A stretch of 64,000 bases of DNA from Plasmopara viticola (Eukaryota; Oomycota; Peronosporomycetes; Peronosporales; Peronosporaceae). The stretch lies in the NCBI GenBank assembly GCA_001695595.3, contig MBPM02000045.1:248001-312000 (forward strand). Direction: 5' to 3'. This document shows positions 43,901 to 55,720 of this stretch, piece by piece. The notes under the pieces are model-generated. The model was given only the letters and a program-made list of their open reading frames with translations, did no database searches and had not been told where the DNA came from. The position numbers and the translations under genes are program-made. Each line of letters starts with the position of its first letter. Positions within the stretch are counted from its first letter, which is position 1.

Positions 43901-44959
43901 ACGGTGTTTCAATTAGAGCTGGTCAAATTACAAATCTAATAGCCACCGTGTTGAATTGGAAGGCAAGCACACTATCTGGAGATCGACACAGTAGCACGTT
44001 ATATACGACATTTTGTTTCTTACATGGACAAGATGTATAGTAGGCTGTTAGGTATAGTTTATTGCGGCTTATCGTTAATGTTCTGAGGAGTTCCGGTGTC
44101 TTTTATTCAGATTTGATGTTCGTGATGCCACCACGAACATTCGTATGGGTAGAGGAGTAAGGCACAGGATCGTGCTAGGCATAAAGCAATGTGAGGTCAT
44201 CAACGCCTTTTCCGCCAAACATATCAGGAACTGTATGGTGCGGGATTCGAAATTTTGTACTCATCATCGACAATTTGTACTATATTGTTAAGCTAAAATG
44301 GCGACTAATTAATGTTAATGACAAGCAATTCACCGCAACGGTATTGGATGAAACGCCTAAGACGTGAGTCGTAACAGCATGTTGAGGAGCCATAGTGTTT
44401 GGTACTATTAAACCCGGTCTCAGGGCGGCAGGTATGCTTTGCGGCGTGCTTTAATGCAACAAAGTTAGTAAGCGCTCCTGTAACATTTACTCGCCTTGTG
44501 GCACTGCTGCATTAAAAAGTTTTACTCGGATACTATAATTTTGTGCATAGTCGTTCTGACGCAAAATCAGTCCTTAAAGCTTAAATTGCAAATTTTTGAG
44601 ATCACGGAAGCCAACAGGTCTTTTATCGACATTTACAATGCGTTAATGTGGCAGTAGAGACGAAGACACCCGGCTGCGTTGTGATCATTTACTGGGCACA
44701 AAAAAAGCGGAAGTTTATGTGGCTCGGCCAGCACCACTTTAATACAACGTTCGAGGAATTGACTGGAAAACTGCTGATTATGCGGGTCGTATTCTTACTT
44801 ACTATAGACGATTATTAAGTGGTACTGAGAGCACGAGTTTGCTTTAAAAAAGGATTAAAAAGTTTTAGCAAGCACCAGAATGGCTGTACCAAGCTACACA
44901 AATCGTTTTTTTGCAACGGTTCTACTAACACCATCAGTTGCGCGCCAATGCAACTCAAT
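40952..44959 (+). repeat. Unit 3 upstream region and decayed gypsy remnant
   Basis: Matches unit 1 16130-20870 at lower identity. The degraded protease/RT junction is at about 43220-43310 (FDMDRCDLLVCMP, then a stop, then KKHE). A frame at 42634-42819 (61 aa, ATG) and one at 42918-43157 (79 aa) are open, but their counterparts in units 4 and 5 are broken, and I cannot assign them. A diverged single tandem unit lies at about 44340-44600. No intact gene. Confidence 0.55.
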
Positions 44960-47230
44960 GACGATGGCCGTGAGCGACCCATCCTAATTAACTCCGGGCG
45001 TCTTAAACTGTCAAATGGAACTATCTCGCTTTTGACAAAATGTTGCTTGCTATGAAGTGAGCGCTCAATGTTTTTTTAGATTTACCTTTAGGCTTTGAGC
45101 CCTGCGAAGTCTATCCACGCATTTCTGGAGATGGCGGTAAGTTACGCCCATCTTGCAAAAAAAACGACAAGTAGGGCGGTATTCCTCGAAATTACAAGTC
45201 TAAAATGCTTGCCGACACCCTTTCGCGCAGATTAGACTACAAGTTGGTCTAAATGAACAGGATCAAAGGCTTCGTGGACAAGGGAATTCGAAAGGTATTT
45301 GAAACAGATGCCAAGTTAAAGCCTTGTTTATCGCAGGCTAAGAAGCCAAAGTCAAGTGGTTTAACTCTCGACAGCGACGATATAAACATCGTTTTGTTTA
45401 AACAAAAGATTTGGTCTACAAAACGCTAAGCAAAAGATTCATATTGAGTCGTTGTTCTTACTATTAAAGCCGTGAAGTACGATATACATTTGGCGATCCT
45501 TTAAGTTGCGAACAGCCGTTTTGTTTGCTTCCACAACTTATCGGCGACACCACACAGTAGACGAGGATGTGAGGACCTGTTTTACCTGTCAGAAAGTCAA
45601 ATCTACGGCTTATGCGCCAGTTCCTACACAAAAGCTACCAATACAAGCGGACTCTCGAAAGCCTACAAGGCTCGATATTTCTTGGCTTAGCGAGATTAAT
45701 GGTACCATAAGCACAATACCTCTTCAGCAGGATACTGACTTTCAGCGCAGTTGGTAGACCTCGTGCAAAGAGGCGCAGCGATCAATCAGACTGCAGATGA
45801 TGGCCTAAAGATAGTTCTATTTTGTTAAGGACCATCTATCCACCAGGACCACAAGCGTTTTGTCACGCACGAACCTAATCGCCTCACGAAAAAAAAAGAC
45901 GGCCGAGGCAGAGGTGGTGTACTATGACGCTCATCGACCGTCATAGCCATACCACTTCCTTGTGAAGTGAGTCTTGGAGTAAAGGTACTAACAAAAGAGG
46001 CGGGATTGCCTTGTGAAGCAGTGCGGTTATACTTTCTTACAAAACTCATGGGAGTCAACAAATCAGCTTCAAAATTATGTATCGAACACCACTGTTTTCA
46101 CTGCGAACCTCACGCACTACTTGGCTGTTCTCCGATCGAACGCTTGTGCTTGGTGAGCCAAAAATCACGATCAACAACCATTATGAGACCTAAAAGCACA
46201 AAGAGCAGTCACAACGGAATGCTTTTATATATTTGAATCTACGGGCAAATTATGAGATTGCGACCAACGAAGTGGGTGTGATCTCCTGAAAAGTTGTAAC
46301 GGTTTTATAGGTTCTATAGCATCGAGGTTGAGGCCTCTACTTTTGCTCGGCATGAGGTACGCGTAGCTCAAGGGGCCAGTTTGATAGCTCCGCAGAATTT
46401 TCTTATGCGGACATTTCCGGCACCGGGTGTCATGCCCGTTGTACTTGCGCCTCATAAATTTTCGGGGGTGAAAAGGATTTTTATCGGTGAATTAATACGG
46501 AAGCTTTACCCTTTACTTTCAGTTTGATGGACGAGTGGAAAGGTACATTTGGCAAAGCTTTGATAGGCTAAAATTCGTCGTCGACTGTTAGCAGACTTCT
46601 AATCTGCGACCTAAAATATTTAACAACATGCTTTCTTGAACGCGGGAGCTACAGCAGTGTTCATTAGGGACCTCGAGATGAGCTCAAATCGAGGCATCCC
46701 ATGTGGTGTGAAGTCTCGAAGACGCCAATCACCATAATTCAAAGCATTTACAATGTTAAGGCAATCTAGTTTATAAGAAATTTGATCTTGGCGACTGTGT
46801 CGCGCGCGAATACTTTCCGCGTAAAAGTAGCGGGAAGTTTTTTTACCAAGGAGAGAAGGACAACGATGTCCCAGTATCGTCTGGCACATTACTTTCTCTT
46901 CGCTATGACGTAGCTCGCGATCGAAACAACTCAGGAGCTGATAAATTGTAACGTCGAACATCTCAGCTGATTAAGCCAATACGAGCACTAGGTGCCGCAG
47001 TTCCAAGATCTCGAGGTTATTTCAAACCTATTCCAATGCTAGTCGCAATCCTCCGCGAGCAAACCGCTCGTTTCACTTCCGTTGAGGCAAGAACTATTAT
47101 TTTCCGTGCCCGATTACTGGTCCAAGTGATTATTTGGCCCCCCGTGGCTTTGCCCGCAAATGACTCGGTGCCAACGCTCTCGCGTTCACCAGGCCCGAAT
47201 TATAATATGGCCTAGATTAGTTCACATAGA
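44960..47230 (+). pseudogene. Block R4: gypsy RNase H/integrase remnant
   Basis: The best-preserved integrase zinc region in the window lies in frame 45506-45757. RRHHTVDEDVRTCFTCQKVK keeps CFTC at 45578-45589, and after it LDISWLSEINGTIS resembles the start of the integrase core. After about 45760 the sequence differs from R1-R3. A segment at 45790-46060 (minus reading FFFVRRLGSCVTK) is shared only with 62900-63300, where it is inverted. Stops and frame changes throughout. An ATG frame with a hydrophobic run starts at 46866. Confidence 0.7.
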
Positions 47231-47499
47231 CACGCTACGATACATGCCGGCATTTGACGTTAAGCCAATGTTTCCGCCCTGTTGTATAAATAAAATAAAT
47301 TCGTGTGATTTCAAACGCAAATTCGAACTTTCGGCTAACAAAATTGTAAGCTGAAGGCTACTATAGAATTTAGAAAGTTGAAGAGCTATTTTCTAATGTA
47401 TACCAGCAATAAGAGTTCATGTGACTAACTTCTCCTCGTCTGTGTTAGACTAGTCGTCATCGCTCGGGCCGCCTGGCTCGCGAGGTACGTAGACCACGA
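47231..47499 (+). repeat. 3' flank of E4
   Basis: Short spacer. The stretch tagactagtcgtcatcgctc (about 47450) recurs beside E5 at about 54047. No gene is seen. Confidence 0.5.
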
Positions 47500-49104
47500 C
47501 TAAGAGCTGATCCCGTTTTGCATTAGCGTATAAGCAATGCTCTTCGCGCTCGACTTCTTGTTTATTTTCAATTCTCTATTCACCATGTCTAACAGCGATT
47601 CGGTATCACGGTAGTGCTTTTTCACGACCTGCGTAATTAATGCACCTGATCGCGGGCGGTGGTGTGCAAGGACATACGAAAACCAGACACTCAAGGCCGG
47701 GTGCGTAAAAAGTTTGTCGCCAGCTTCATGGAGTCGAAGACGCTGAAAAATACGATTTGCGTTTAGAAACTCCTCATGCCACTTTTCAAAAAGTGCCTTT
47801 CGCACTCTGTACAGACGATCTGCCATTTTTGGGTACCTCGTCTTCATGACGAGCATGCTCGCTAGTTGTTCATCAGTCAATTGACTTTGCAATTCCTCAA
47901 GTAGTGCAGCATCGTCATCGTGACGTCGCGATTCAAACGCAAACCACGTCTCTAACAGTGGACTCTCCGTCATGTCCTCAGCTTTCATTACTGCCAATTC
48001 GAGTCCGAGAGTGTTAAGCACATCGCTTGTCGTCTTTTTTTCATTCTCCCACTCTACAAACAGCTCATCTAATGTGTTTAAAGCAACTTCACGCGTGCTC
48101 GCGTCCTTTTGCGCTGCCGCAATGACGGTAGCGAGGGCCTTGACTTTGACTTCACGCTGGTTCCACAAGCCGTTTACCATGCCGGTCACCAATTTCTCGT
48201 AATCAACGTCAATCAACGCCCATTTAGCGTAAGAAAGCCAGATGCTAAGAGCTGAAGAATCCACAACGGCATATTTGTTGAAAACAGACTCTACGCTCTT
48301 GAGTGAGTCTTTAGGCAACATTAAGGATACGTCCCGAAACAGCGCATTCATCACTCTACCACCAATGCTTCCTTCCTGAAAATCAACATTCGGAGCTCCG
48401 AGCATTTCAGCCAAGCGAACAACGCCAAATTTTTGCACTAGCATACTATACAATTCATCGTATATTGGCTGCTCGTTCGATACATATTCTCGCGGAAGCC
48501 GACGAGCGAACGAGACATATGTCTCCAAGAGCGGGTTCTTGAAAACATTGCCCTTGTCGGCATCAAGTTTTAAGGCACGGAAGACATCAAGCGCTTCCTT
48601 GTTCGCTACCCAATCTTTCATTTGGAGCTCGGAATATTCTCTGGCTGCAGCTTCCGCCTTGTGGGACGTCAGACCATCATGCACAAATGCAGCCAGCTCA
48701 TAGTCGTCGAAGCGTTTTTTGAGCTCGTGGAACAAGGCCATGTAAGCCTTTGCAGAGTCTTCGTAGGCACCAAGGACAACTCTAGCCCACTTTTGATATT
48801 GTTCACTTGCAAACAAATTCGTCTCCACAGCTTTTACGTGGTAGTTTTCGAAAAAGGTGCTGATCACTTTCTCTTTGTCATATGAGAGCCTTAGATGCAG
48901 ACTTGGCGCCAACTTCTCCACCGTCCATGCAATCTTTGCGAAGAGAGAAATTATAAACCTTTCTTCAAAGCGGTCAGCGCGAGCATCCTCTGCTGACCAG
49001 CTCCTCATGTGACTCTGGGCTGGAACATTCACCGCTATGGAGCTTGCCACAAGTGCGAAGCCCGAGAGCAACACGAAATGACGCGGAAATTTAGGCTTGA
49101 GCAT
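47500..49104 (-). CDS. E4: secreted effector with RSWS-EER and LWY modules, intact
   Basis: 534 residues from the ATG at 49102-49104. A longer open frame reaches 49158 but begins with GTG, and the family alignment starts at MLKPKF. The signal peptide (VLLSGFALVASSIAV) ends near residue 28. The RXLR position is RSWS (34-37) and EER lies at 47-49. Modules include KWARVVLGAYEDSAKAYMAL, KNPLLETYVSFARRL, SALSIWLSYAKWALI, ESPLLETWFAFESRR and EAGDKLFTHPALSVWFSYVL. The C-terminus is complete and family-like. Its mid-region shares GGRVMNALFRD with E2. The promoter-proximal sequence is less canonical than for E1, E2 and E5. A functional secreted effector is likely; host target unknown. Confidence 0.9.
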   Translation of the reverse strand: MLKPKFPRHFVLLSGFALVASSIAVNVPAQSHMRSWSAEDARADRFEERFIISLFAKIAWTVEKLAPSLHLRLSYDKEKVISTFFENYHVKAVETNLFASEQYQKWARVVLGAYEDSAKAYMALFHELKKRFDDYELAAFVHDGLTSHKAEAAAREYSELQMKDWVANKEALDVFRALKLDADKGNVFKNPLLETYVSFARRLPREYVSNEQPIYDELYSMLVQKFGVVRLAEMLGAPNVDFQEGSIGGRVMNALFRDVSLMLPKDSLKSVESVFNKYAVVDSSALSIWLSYAKWALIDVDYEKLVTGMVNGLWNQREVKVKALATVIAAAQKDASTREVALNTLDELFVEWENEKKTTSDVLNTLGLELAVMKAEDMTESPLLETWFAFESRRHDDDAALLEELQSQLTDEQLASMLVMKTRYPKMADRLYRVRKALFEKWHEEFLNANRIFQRLRLHEAGDKLFTHPALSVWFSYVLAHHRPRSGALITQVVKKHYRDTESLLDMVNRELKINKKSSAKSIAYTLMQNGISS

Positions 49105-49114
49105 CGCTTTTAAA

Positions 49115-49136
49115 GTATAAGCTAAAGAATGACAAG
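49115..49136 (-). promoter_or_regulatory. Degenerate initiator of E4
   Basis: The minus strand reads CTTGTCATTCTTTAGCTTATAC. TCATT and a pyrimidine are kept, but the CAATTT part found in E1 and E2 is lost. Confidence 0.4.
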
Positions 49137-52100
49137 GTATTTGCCGCCCTCGAATCACTATTCAGCTCACTATCGTACGGTGCAATGACATGTTACGATC
49201 ATATGCCATTAGTTAGGCTCGACAATGCTAGAAATTTACGCGAGGTTTGATGCTTTTTTGCGGGCCACCATCACGTTAAACTTGAGTAGATCAATTAGAG
49301 GTGGGATTACAGACAGGGAGATTCGTACGAGCATTGTCCAAGCATTTGGGTGTGACATGATGAAGACTGAATTAAAAAACTACGATCAAGAATGAGTGCG
49401 TACTATCTGAAGTACAGTGTTGTATCCAACAGACCGATCAGATGGTATATATCCAGAGCATCAGATAAAGGCAGCCATCTCCGTTTTCATTGGAATTCCG
49501 AGATTTATCAATGCTGTACCGTAAGCCAAATGCAGCAGATACTTTCCCCACATTATGATGTCCGTAGGCACTCTTCCAGGCATCATCAAATTACTCGGTC
49601 TTTATCTACCGCGTTTTTAAATTCATGTATCAGTTCTTAAAGTGTAAGAGTTTGAGACCGCACAGTCGTCAGTTATTCATCAAGTTCTCCAGATCAAACC
49701 CTTACATTGCAATAAAAAATTATAACCAGATAGCTTACCAATAGGGAGTTTACGTATCGAGAGATAAGCTGATAATTGCTGCAAACGGACGCCGCCAAGG
49801 TAATTAAAGAAGCGAATCAAGTGGCGAGCTCCTCAGCGTGCTTAGCATTGTGCAAATAAGAATCCATTGTCTTTATGTTCAGACCAAAGCGAACAACAGT
49901 GGTGCCGACGCGACGCGGCTGCTGACCAGTTAATCAATAGCTAATGTGCAGTGCACCGTGCAGTGTAGCTCACACTCGTCTCATAGACCGAGATATGGGT
50001 GAAGCGACGCTATGAACAGTTTTAATAAGCGCTTTATCGCTTCTTTTGTTTTTACTATGCTAAACATTGCTGTCTATCATAGATTTAATTGGATACATGT
50101 CCTGTTGTATTCTTCTCTGCCATTCCGGCTTCTACTTTACATACTTTCGCACACCAACAGCAACTCGTTAGTACTTGCCTCGCATGAAGCATAAACTATC
50201 ACTGTGATGTGGTTCTCGCTTGACAGTCCAGCCACCGTTCCAAATGGATCACATTGGTCGCGCAGGTCATACTAGCGCTGGCCTGAAGTTGGCGCCGGAT
50301 TTTCTCTTACCGCTGTCAACACTCTGTTGCAAATGATTGCAAATTGCGAAGCAACTACAGCAAAGTTATTTCGCTGCTTCGCGGCAACGCGCCACATAGC
50401 CTCGTTGAGAAATTGCCCTTTAGATACGGCATTTTCATTTAAGGATCAGGCAAACGCGGTTTAACTGCAATCAGACCTAGAAAAAATTACTGTTTGTAAT
50501 ACGTAAAGCTAAGCTTCTATGCGACCGCAACTAATCGGCATTTAGACTGGTTTGCACACGTCTTCTCGAAATATGTAAAGGGGGTCTTTGCTTATCAAGG
50601 AGTACATTTAGGACCAGGATTACGAATATTTTATCGAATAACCAATTTAAACCGAAGCATATTGTACAAAAACAAAAAATTTGACCGATCGTTCAACATA
50701 TCTTCCTGCACGCCTCCTTTGCGCAAGGTAAAACTTGATTAATTTTAGATCATTTTGGAGTATTTTCTACGCATTCAAAGATAGACTAACTACCTAAACC
50801 ATTGCAAAGGATCCACAATTGATCGACACATATCCACAATCGTCGGATGCGCAGTTTACGCTGCACAAAAACTTGCTGCTACTATGGGCCTTGGGAGCAT
50901 GCATTTTCAGTCCTTCTTGACACCAAGCAAGAGAAACGCGTCACGGCTTATGAGACTTACGAATAGAATTTATGTTCTGGGGGCATAAATTAAGTCGCCA
51001 CGGCGAAAGCACCTACTATGAAGTCCAAGCCAATGAAGCATAAGCTGTTTTGAACCGCAAATGAGAAGGAAGACAAGACCTTTATTTTGTAACGAGGTAA
51101 ATGAAAGAGTCGGAAGGCGGCCTTGATCACGGATGACCACATGTGTATGATCTTCGCACACTCTTACCTAAGAGGCCGGTCTGAACCCTCTCATTAAACT
51201 CTTCTAGTGGCCAGGAGGTACACAAGGGGTCGTTTTAAGACAATCTTTTATTCGGCTATCTTGAGCTTTCGGCTTTTTTCCGTAAAAAAGATAAACACGA
51301 GTTCTATAAAACATTTTTTGAACTAAACTAGTTGACGATCTTCAAAACCAAGGCTTCAATTCCTGAAAAAACAGAAGTTTGTATGCTTATGGGCGGCTTA
51401 TTGGTAGACCGGCCTCACACTCAGCTCTATATGGTGCGAGAATCAATGATGAGAGATCGCCCATCAAAAAGAGCAAAGCCACAGACAGACTTGCTCCTTC
51501 GAATAACGTAGACAAGCACTTCCTCGTCTTGCAGAACTGCGGATACATTCCAAGGATCGTTCGTGTCTCGATTTATGCAACAGCCGCTGCTCTGGCTACA
51601 GCAAGCAAGAGCATATTAGTGCCTGTCCCTAACGGACAAACAAATAGAGCCTTAAGCTTATCCGATGGCTTTGTAGGGTCGTTGTCAGAAGATCCGCTAA
51701 ATCCAGTAAAATGATGGTCTCCTGTAGGCGTGATGCGCCCAACTAAGGAAAAACAGAGATGTTATGATGTGCGTAAGGCATATACTAAAAATTAAGAATT
51801 TAAGTTTGACAGCTTTTGAAGAAGACACAAGCAGCGTAAAGCTACTAATTCTAACGCACATATACGAGATTATAAAATACCATTGTGAGTCATGGTAGGT
51901 TTGCGTGCCAATAACATTGCGGCAAACAAAACAGATTGCCCAATGTTCTTGGAGTGATCCTCAGAAAAGTCAGTTTCGATTTGACTGGATAATTCTATAC
52001 ATTATTTTAATCAAATAAATCTGGCTATCAAGTACTGAAAGCTCCTAATGTACGAAGGTATCTTTTGTCTTTGACATTGACAAGTATGATTTGCGCGTGT

Positions 52101-52615
52101 GCATGCCATGTTTGAAAAAGCACGAGCCCTTAACTGATTTACGAGCCAAGGCCATTAGTACTAGCTGTCCGGTTTCTGAAATACAGGCTTAGTGGTTATT
52201 TCTTCGCTCCTGTTGTATGCACAGCTTCTTCGAAGAAAGGCAAAACAGTTGCACGCCCGAAGTAAATATGGGAGGTGTCGGTGGTGCAAATGTTTTTTAC
52301 GGTAGACGTGATGACGTCTTTGAAGTCTTTTTTGCGGGCGGCTAAGTTTTGCTGGCAGAACTGAATACCTAAAGACGCTGGTGATGATAGTAAAGTGCAG
52401 GTAGCATAGCCACAGGTAGGGTACAATATAACACCACTTACTGTGGGTAGCAAAGCGCTCCAAGCCGAAAGCATAGGTCCGCAACATCAATTATAGTACA
52501 ATGTCACAGCTGGCTACGAGGAACGTGTACCATAGCCCCGCTAGAACATGAAAGAGATGCATTCCAAAATCAATTTTTGGCTGGCATGAATGACCTTGTA
52601 GTTGACAACATTCGG
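49137..52615 (+). repeat. Unit 4 upstream region and decayed gypsy remnant
   Basis: Repeats unit 1 15840-19500. It has the unoccupied hAT site at about 49985-50000. The protease/RT-junction remnant is near 52075-52160 (DIDKYDLRVCMPCLKKHEPL). A 111-codon frame at 51379-51714 is open, but the neighbouring copies are not. No intact gene. Confidence 0.55.
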
Positions 52616-53980
52616 ACCATCACTCTCAATTAAGGAAAAGGGAGCCGCTAACTGGCCTCTCTCCTTAATGCAGTACCCCAAAGCTATATTATTGATATAT
52701 AATTGGCTGGATAGACGATGCCGAAATTGCAGACAGACGTTAGACGGTGCAATGAACCTGCTGATATCGACTTTAATGCCGATGAGGCTCGCACAGCCAA
52801 TGCAGAGATCAACCTTGATGCTCTGGGTACAGTCAATGATTAAGGACACGCTGTTTGGTCTCCTTTACTTAGTTGAGCTGCTCGTCGATGTCAATCTAAA
52901 TATTGGAAATCCGCTCCTTAAAACAATGATCTTCTGTCGCAATCGTTATGAACTTATCAGCTTCCATACTTGCAAATTTGCAAGCTCTTTTTGCATTGCG
53001 AATGTTCAATGTAATGATATCGTTGAAGCAGTTCTATTTACTCTTGGCGCTTTCGCTCCAACATAGCCTCCCTTCGATTCTATTTTAACGGCATATTTCT
53101 ATCTCTATATCGCAAAAAACATTACGTAGATACGGAAATCGCGAGAAATGTACTTATTTTTCAGCAGGTAACCCACATACCAATAGCGGCTGACCGGAGT
53201 TCAAAAATTTGTAGGAAGTCCACCCCAGCTATGTTTACCAAGCTGGTAAATCAACAACTTCCTTTGCCAATAACTGCTCAAATTGCATGTAGCGTAATCT
53301 TCTGATGCATTATGTGAGGAGAAACCTGACGCGATTGCAGTAACATACTTGGCACTTCATGTTCTATATCATCTCCATGCAACGAGTGATGCTTCCAATC
53401 ATGGACATTTAGTGATTTAATGGTCATGTCGTCACGTCAAAGCTTGTGGCTTTCGCTGCGCCGAAACTTCGCTCTTTCCCGGTGAAAAAAGGCCGACGTT
53501 GCTGTATTGCTGAGATTAGCAGCTTTTACACGCTATTTTTTGGCGAACTTATGTAATGCAGTTTTAGAAGGATTCGATGTCGTCTCACGCGAAGAAATCA
53601 AAATAATGACACGATAGACAAACTCAGACATTAATCATCAAGCCTAAGTACCGGTAATTAGCAGACGTACCATATCGTAACTAGATGGATTTGTTTGTTG
53701 TAGCTTCCATCCTTTCCGAGAAAGAAGTTGCCGTTGCTGCCAATATATCGAGCTCACGGCGAAAAACTTTCCGGTACAGCGAGCAATACAAGTATTTGCA
53801 TCTAATGTTGAAGACGATGATCGCGCGATAGTATCTACTCTGCGTCGAACACGTTCACATATTCCACGCTTTACCGACCGGTGGTGTGGTGTTGGTTTTA
53901 GGCACTACCGTAATACAGCGGTAATACGTATACTGTATTAAGGAGGGGCTGATTATAGGAAAAATGCGTGTCTTTCAAAT
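52616..53980. other. Unassigned insertion between units 4 and 5
   Basis: At about 52615 the sequence leaves the unit-4 repeat, and at about 53980 it resumes with the 3' flank of E5, so R, S and the rest of a unit are missing here. It has open frames on both strands: plus 52602-53066 (154 codons) and minus 52541-52849. The minus reading MQKELANLQVWKLI near 52980-53020 faintly recalls a copia-type RT start. The plus reading around 53800-53940 (STLRRTRSHIPRFTDRWCGV) also looks coding. I cannot assign a family; a decayed transposon is likely. Confidence 0.4.
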
Positions 53981-54130
53981 AATATATATATACGCCATGC
54001 TATTCGCAAAAAGAATATACGATTAAATTCCCCTCGTGTGTATTATACTAGTCGTCATCACTCGGGCTGCCTGGCTCGCGACGTACGTAGTATATGACTT
54101 TCGGCTACTCCCGATTTTCTTCGGAAATGC

Positions 54131-55690
54131 TTATCGCACTCGAAAAACCTTCTTTTTTCTTTCTCTATGCACTCTGTCAAGAAGCAATTCGGAATTACGG
54201 TAGTATTTCTTCACAACTCGCGAAATGATAACCTCTGGATCCGTGCGATGGCGTTCAACAGCAAACCAATACCAGACACTCAACGCCGGGTGCGTACAAA
54301 GCTTGTCGCCAGCGTTATGGAGTTGAAGACGTTGAAAAACAGCATCCTCGTCAAGAGCCTCCATTTGCCATTTTTCGAAGAGTGCCTTTCGCACCCTACG
54401 AAGACGAGCTGCCATGTTTGGGTCCTTCGTCTTTAAGACTAACATGCTCGCTAATTGTTCCATGGTCAATTGACTTAGCAAGGCTTCAAGTAATTCAGCA
54501 TCTTCGGTATGATGTCGCGATTCAAACGCAAACCATGTCTCTAATAGTGGACTCTCCACAATGTCCTCAGCTTCCATTTCTGCCACTTTGAGCCCAAGAA
54601 TGTCGAGCACATCGCTTGCCGTCTTTTTTTCCTCCTCCCAGTACCTAAACAGCTTTTCTAATTCGCCTGTGGCAAAAGTACGCGTGCTTTCATCTTTCTG
54701 CGTTGCCGTAATGACGGTAGCAAGGGCTTTCTCCTTTACGTCACGCTCTTTCCACAAGCCTTCCACCAAGTCTTTCACCAAATGCTCGTAATCGGCAGTC
54801 CCTGACCACCGTTCGGCGAAGGAAAGCCAGATGCTGGTTGCTGCAGCATCTTCAGCGTTATAATAGTTAAAAAAAGCCAAGAGTGAAGTTTCTGCCAATC
54901 CCTTGAAAACGTTGTGATACATCGCGTCCATCATCTTGTTACCGATGCTTCCTTCGCGTAGATCAACATTCGAAGCCCCAAGCATTTTAGCCAAGCGAGC
55001 AACGCCATATTTCTCCTTCAGCAAACGATACAATTTATCGAAAACTATTTGGTCGTTGGATCCATCTTTTCGTGGAAGCTGACGAGCAAACGAGACATAT
55101 GTCTCCAAGAGCGGGTTCTTGAATACGCTGCCCTTGTCGGTATCAAGTTTCAAGGCACGAAAGACATCAACCTTTTCCTTGTTCGCTATCCAATCCTGTA
55201 TCTGAAGGTCGTAATAGTGTTTGGCTACGGCTTTCGTCTTTGAGTACGCTAGGGCTTCAAGTATTAACGAAGCCAGCTCATAGTCGTCAAAGTGTTTCTT
55301 TAGCTCGCGGAATAAGGCCCTATAAGCCTTCGCAGGATTTTTATAGGCGCCAAAGACACGACTAGCCCACATTTGATACTGCTCACTTGCGAACAAATCC
55401 CCCGCCGCAGATCTCACGTGTGCCTCCTCGAAAAAGTTGCCGATCAGTTTCTCTTTGTCAAGAAAGAGCCTCAAACCCAGACTCAATTTCTCCAATCGCA
55501 ATGCAGCCTCTGCGATGAACGTATCCAAGAACCTTTCCTCAAAGATGTCAGTTTGAGTACTTTCTGCTGCTGACAAGCTCCTCATGTGACTTTGGGCTTG
55601 GGCATCCACCGCTACTATGGCCTTGGTACTTGCCACGAGTGTGAAAGCCGATAGCAACATAAATTGGCGCAGAATTTTAGGCTTGAGCAT
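54131..55690 (-). CDS. E5: secreted RXLR-like/EER effector with LWY modules, shortened C-terminus
   Basis: 519 residues with the ATG at 55688-55690. The signal peptide is MLLSAFTLVASTKAIVAV, with RSLS at 37-40 and EER at 51-53. Modules include MWASRVFGAYKNPAKAYRAL, KNPLLETYVSFARQL, AATSIWLSFAERW, ESPLLETWFAFESRH and NAGDKLCTHPALSVWYWFAV. It resembles E1 around residues 240-360 (GSIGNKMMDAMY; WKERDVKEKALATVI) but E3 in its N-terminus, which again suggests exchange between copies. The end is altered: in the A-rich tract near 54150-54165 an indel changes the frame, giving RKKKVFRVR and a stop about 15 residues earlier than in E4. DNA past the stop still resembles the family end. It probably produces a secreted protein; whether the last helix is needed is unknown. 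Confidence 0.88.
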   Translation of the reverse strand: MLKPKILRQFMLLSAFTLVASTKAIVAVDAQAQSHMRSLSAAESTQTDIFEERFLDTFIAEAALRLEKLSLGLRLFLDKEKLIGNFFEEAHVRSAAGDLFASEQYQMWASRVFGAYKNPAKAYRALFRELKKHFDDYELASLILEALAYSKTKAVAKHYYDLQIQDWIANKEKVDVFRALKLDTDKGSVFKNPLLETYVSFARQLPRKDGSNDQIVFDKLYRLLKEKYGVARLAKMLGASNVDLREGSIGNKMMDAMYHNVFKGLAETSLLAFFNYYNAEDAAATSIWLSFAERWSGTADYEHLVKDLVEGLWKERDVKEKALATVITATQKDESTRTFATGELEKLFRYWEEEKKTASDVLDILGLKVAEMEAEDIVESPLLETWFAFESRHHTEDAELLEALLSQLTMEQLASMLVLKTKDPNMAARLRRVRKALFEKWQMEALDEDAVFQRLQLHNAGDKLCTHPALSVWYWFAVERHRTDPEVIISRVVKKYYRNSELLLDRVHRERKKKVFRVR

Positions 55691-55702
55691 TGCTTTAGAA
55701 GG

Positions 55703-55720
55703 ACAAGTTGAATAATGACA
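55703..55720 (-). promoter_or_regulatory. Inr/FPR-type core promoter of E5
   Basis: The minus strand reads TGTCATTATTCAACTTGT, close to the E1/E2 initiator, with C for T inside the ATTT part. It lies about 12-30 bases before the ATG. Confidence 0.6.

Noticed and set aside
49105..49158. Eighteen-residue N-terminal extension of E4
   Set aside because: It would need a GTG start. All other copies begin at MLKPK, and the signal peptide is only N-terminal with the ATG at 49104.
52541..52849. Copia reverse transcriptase fragment
   Set aside because: Only one short reading (MQKELANLQVWKLI) resembles copia. No YVDD, GAG-pre-integrase or RNase H motif follows.
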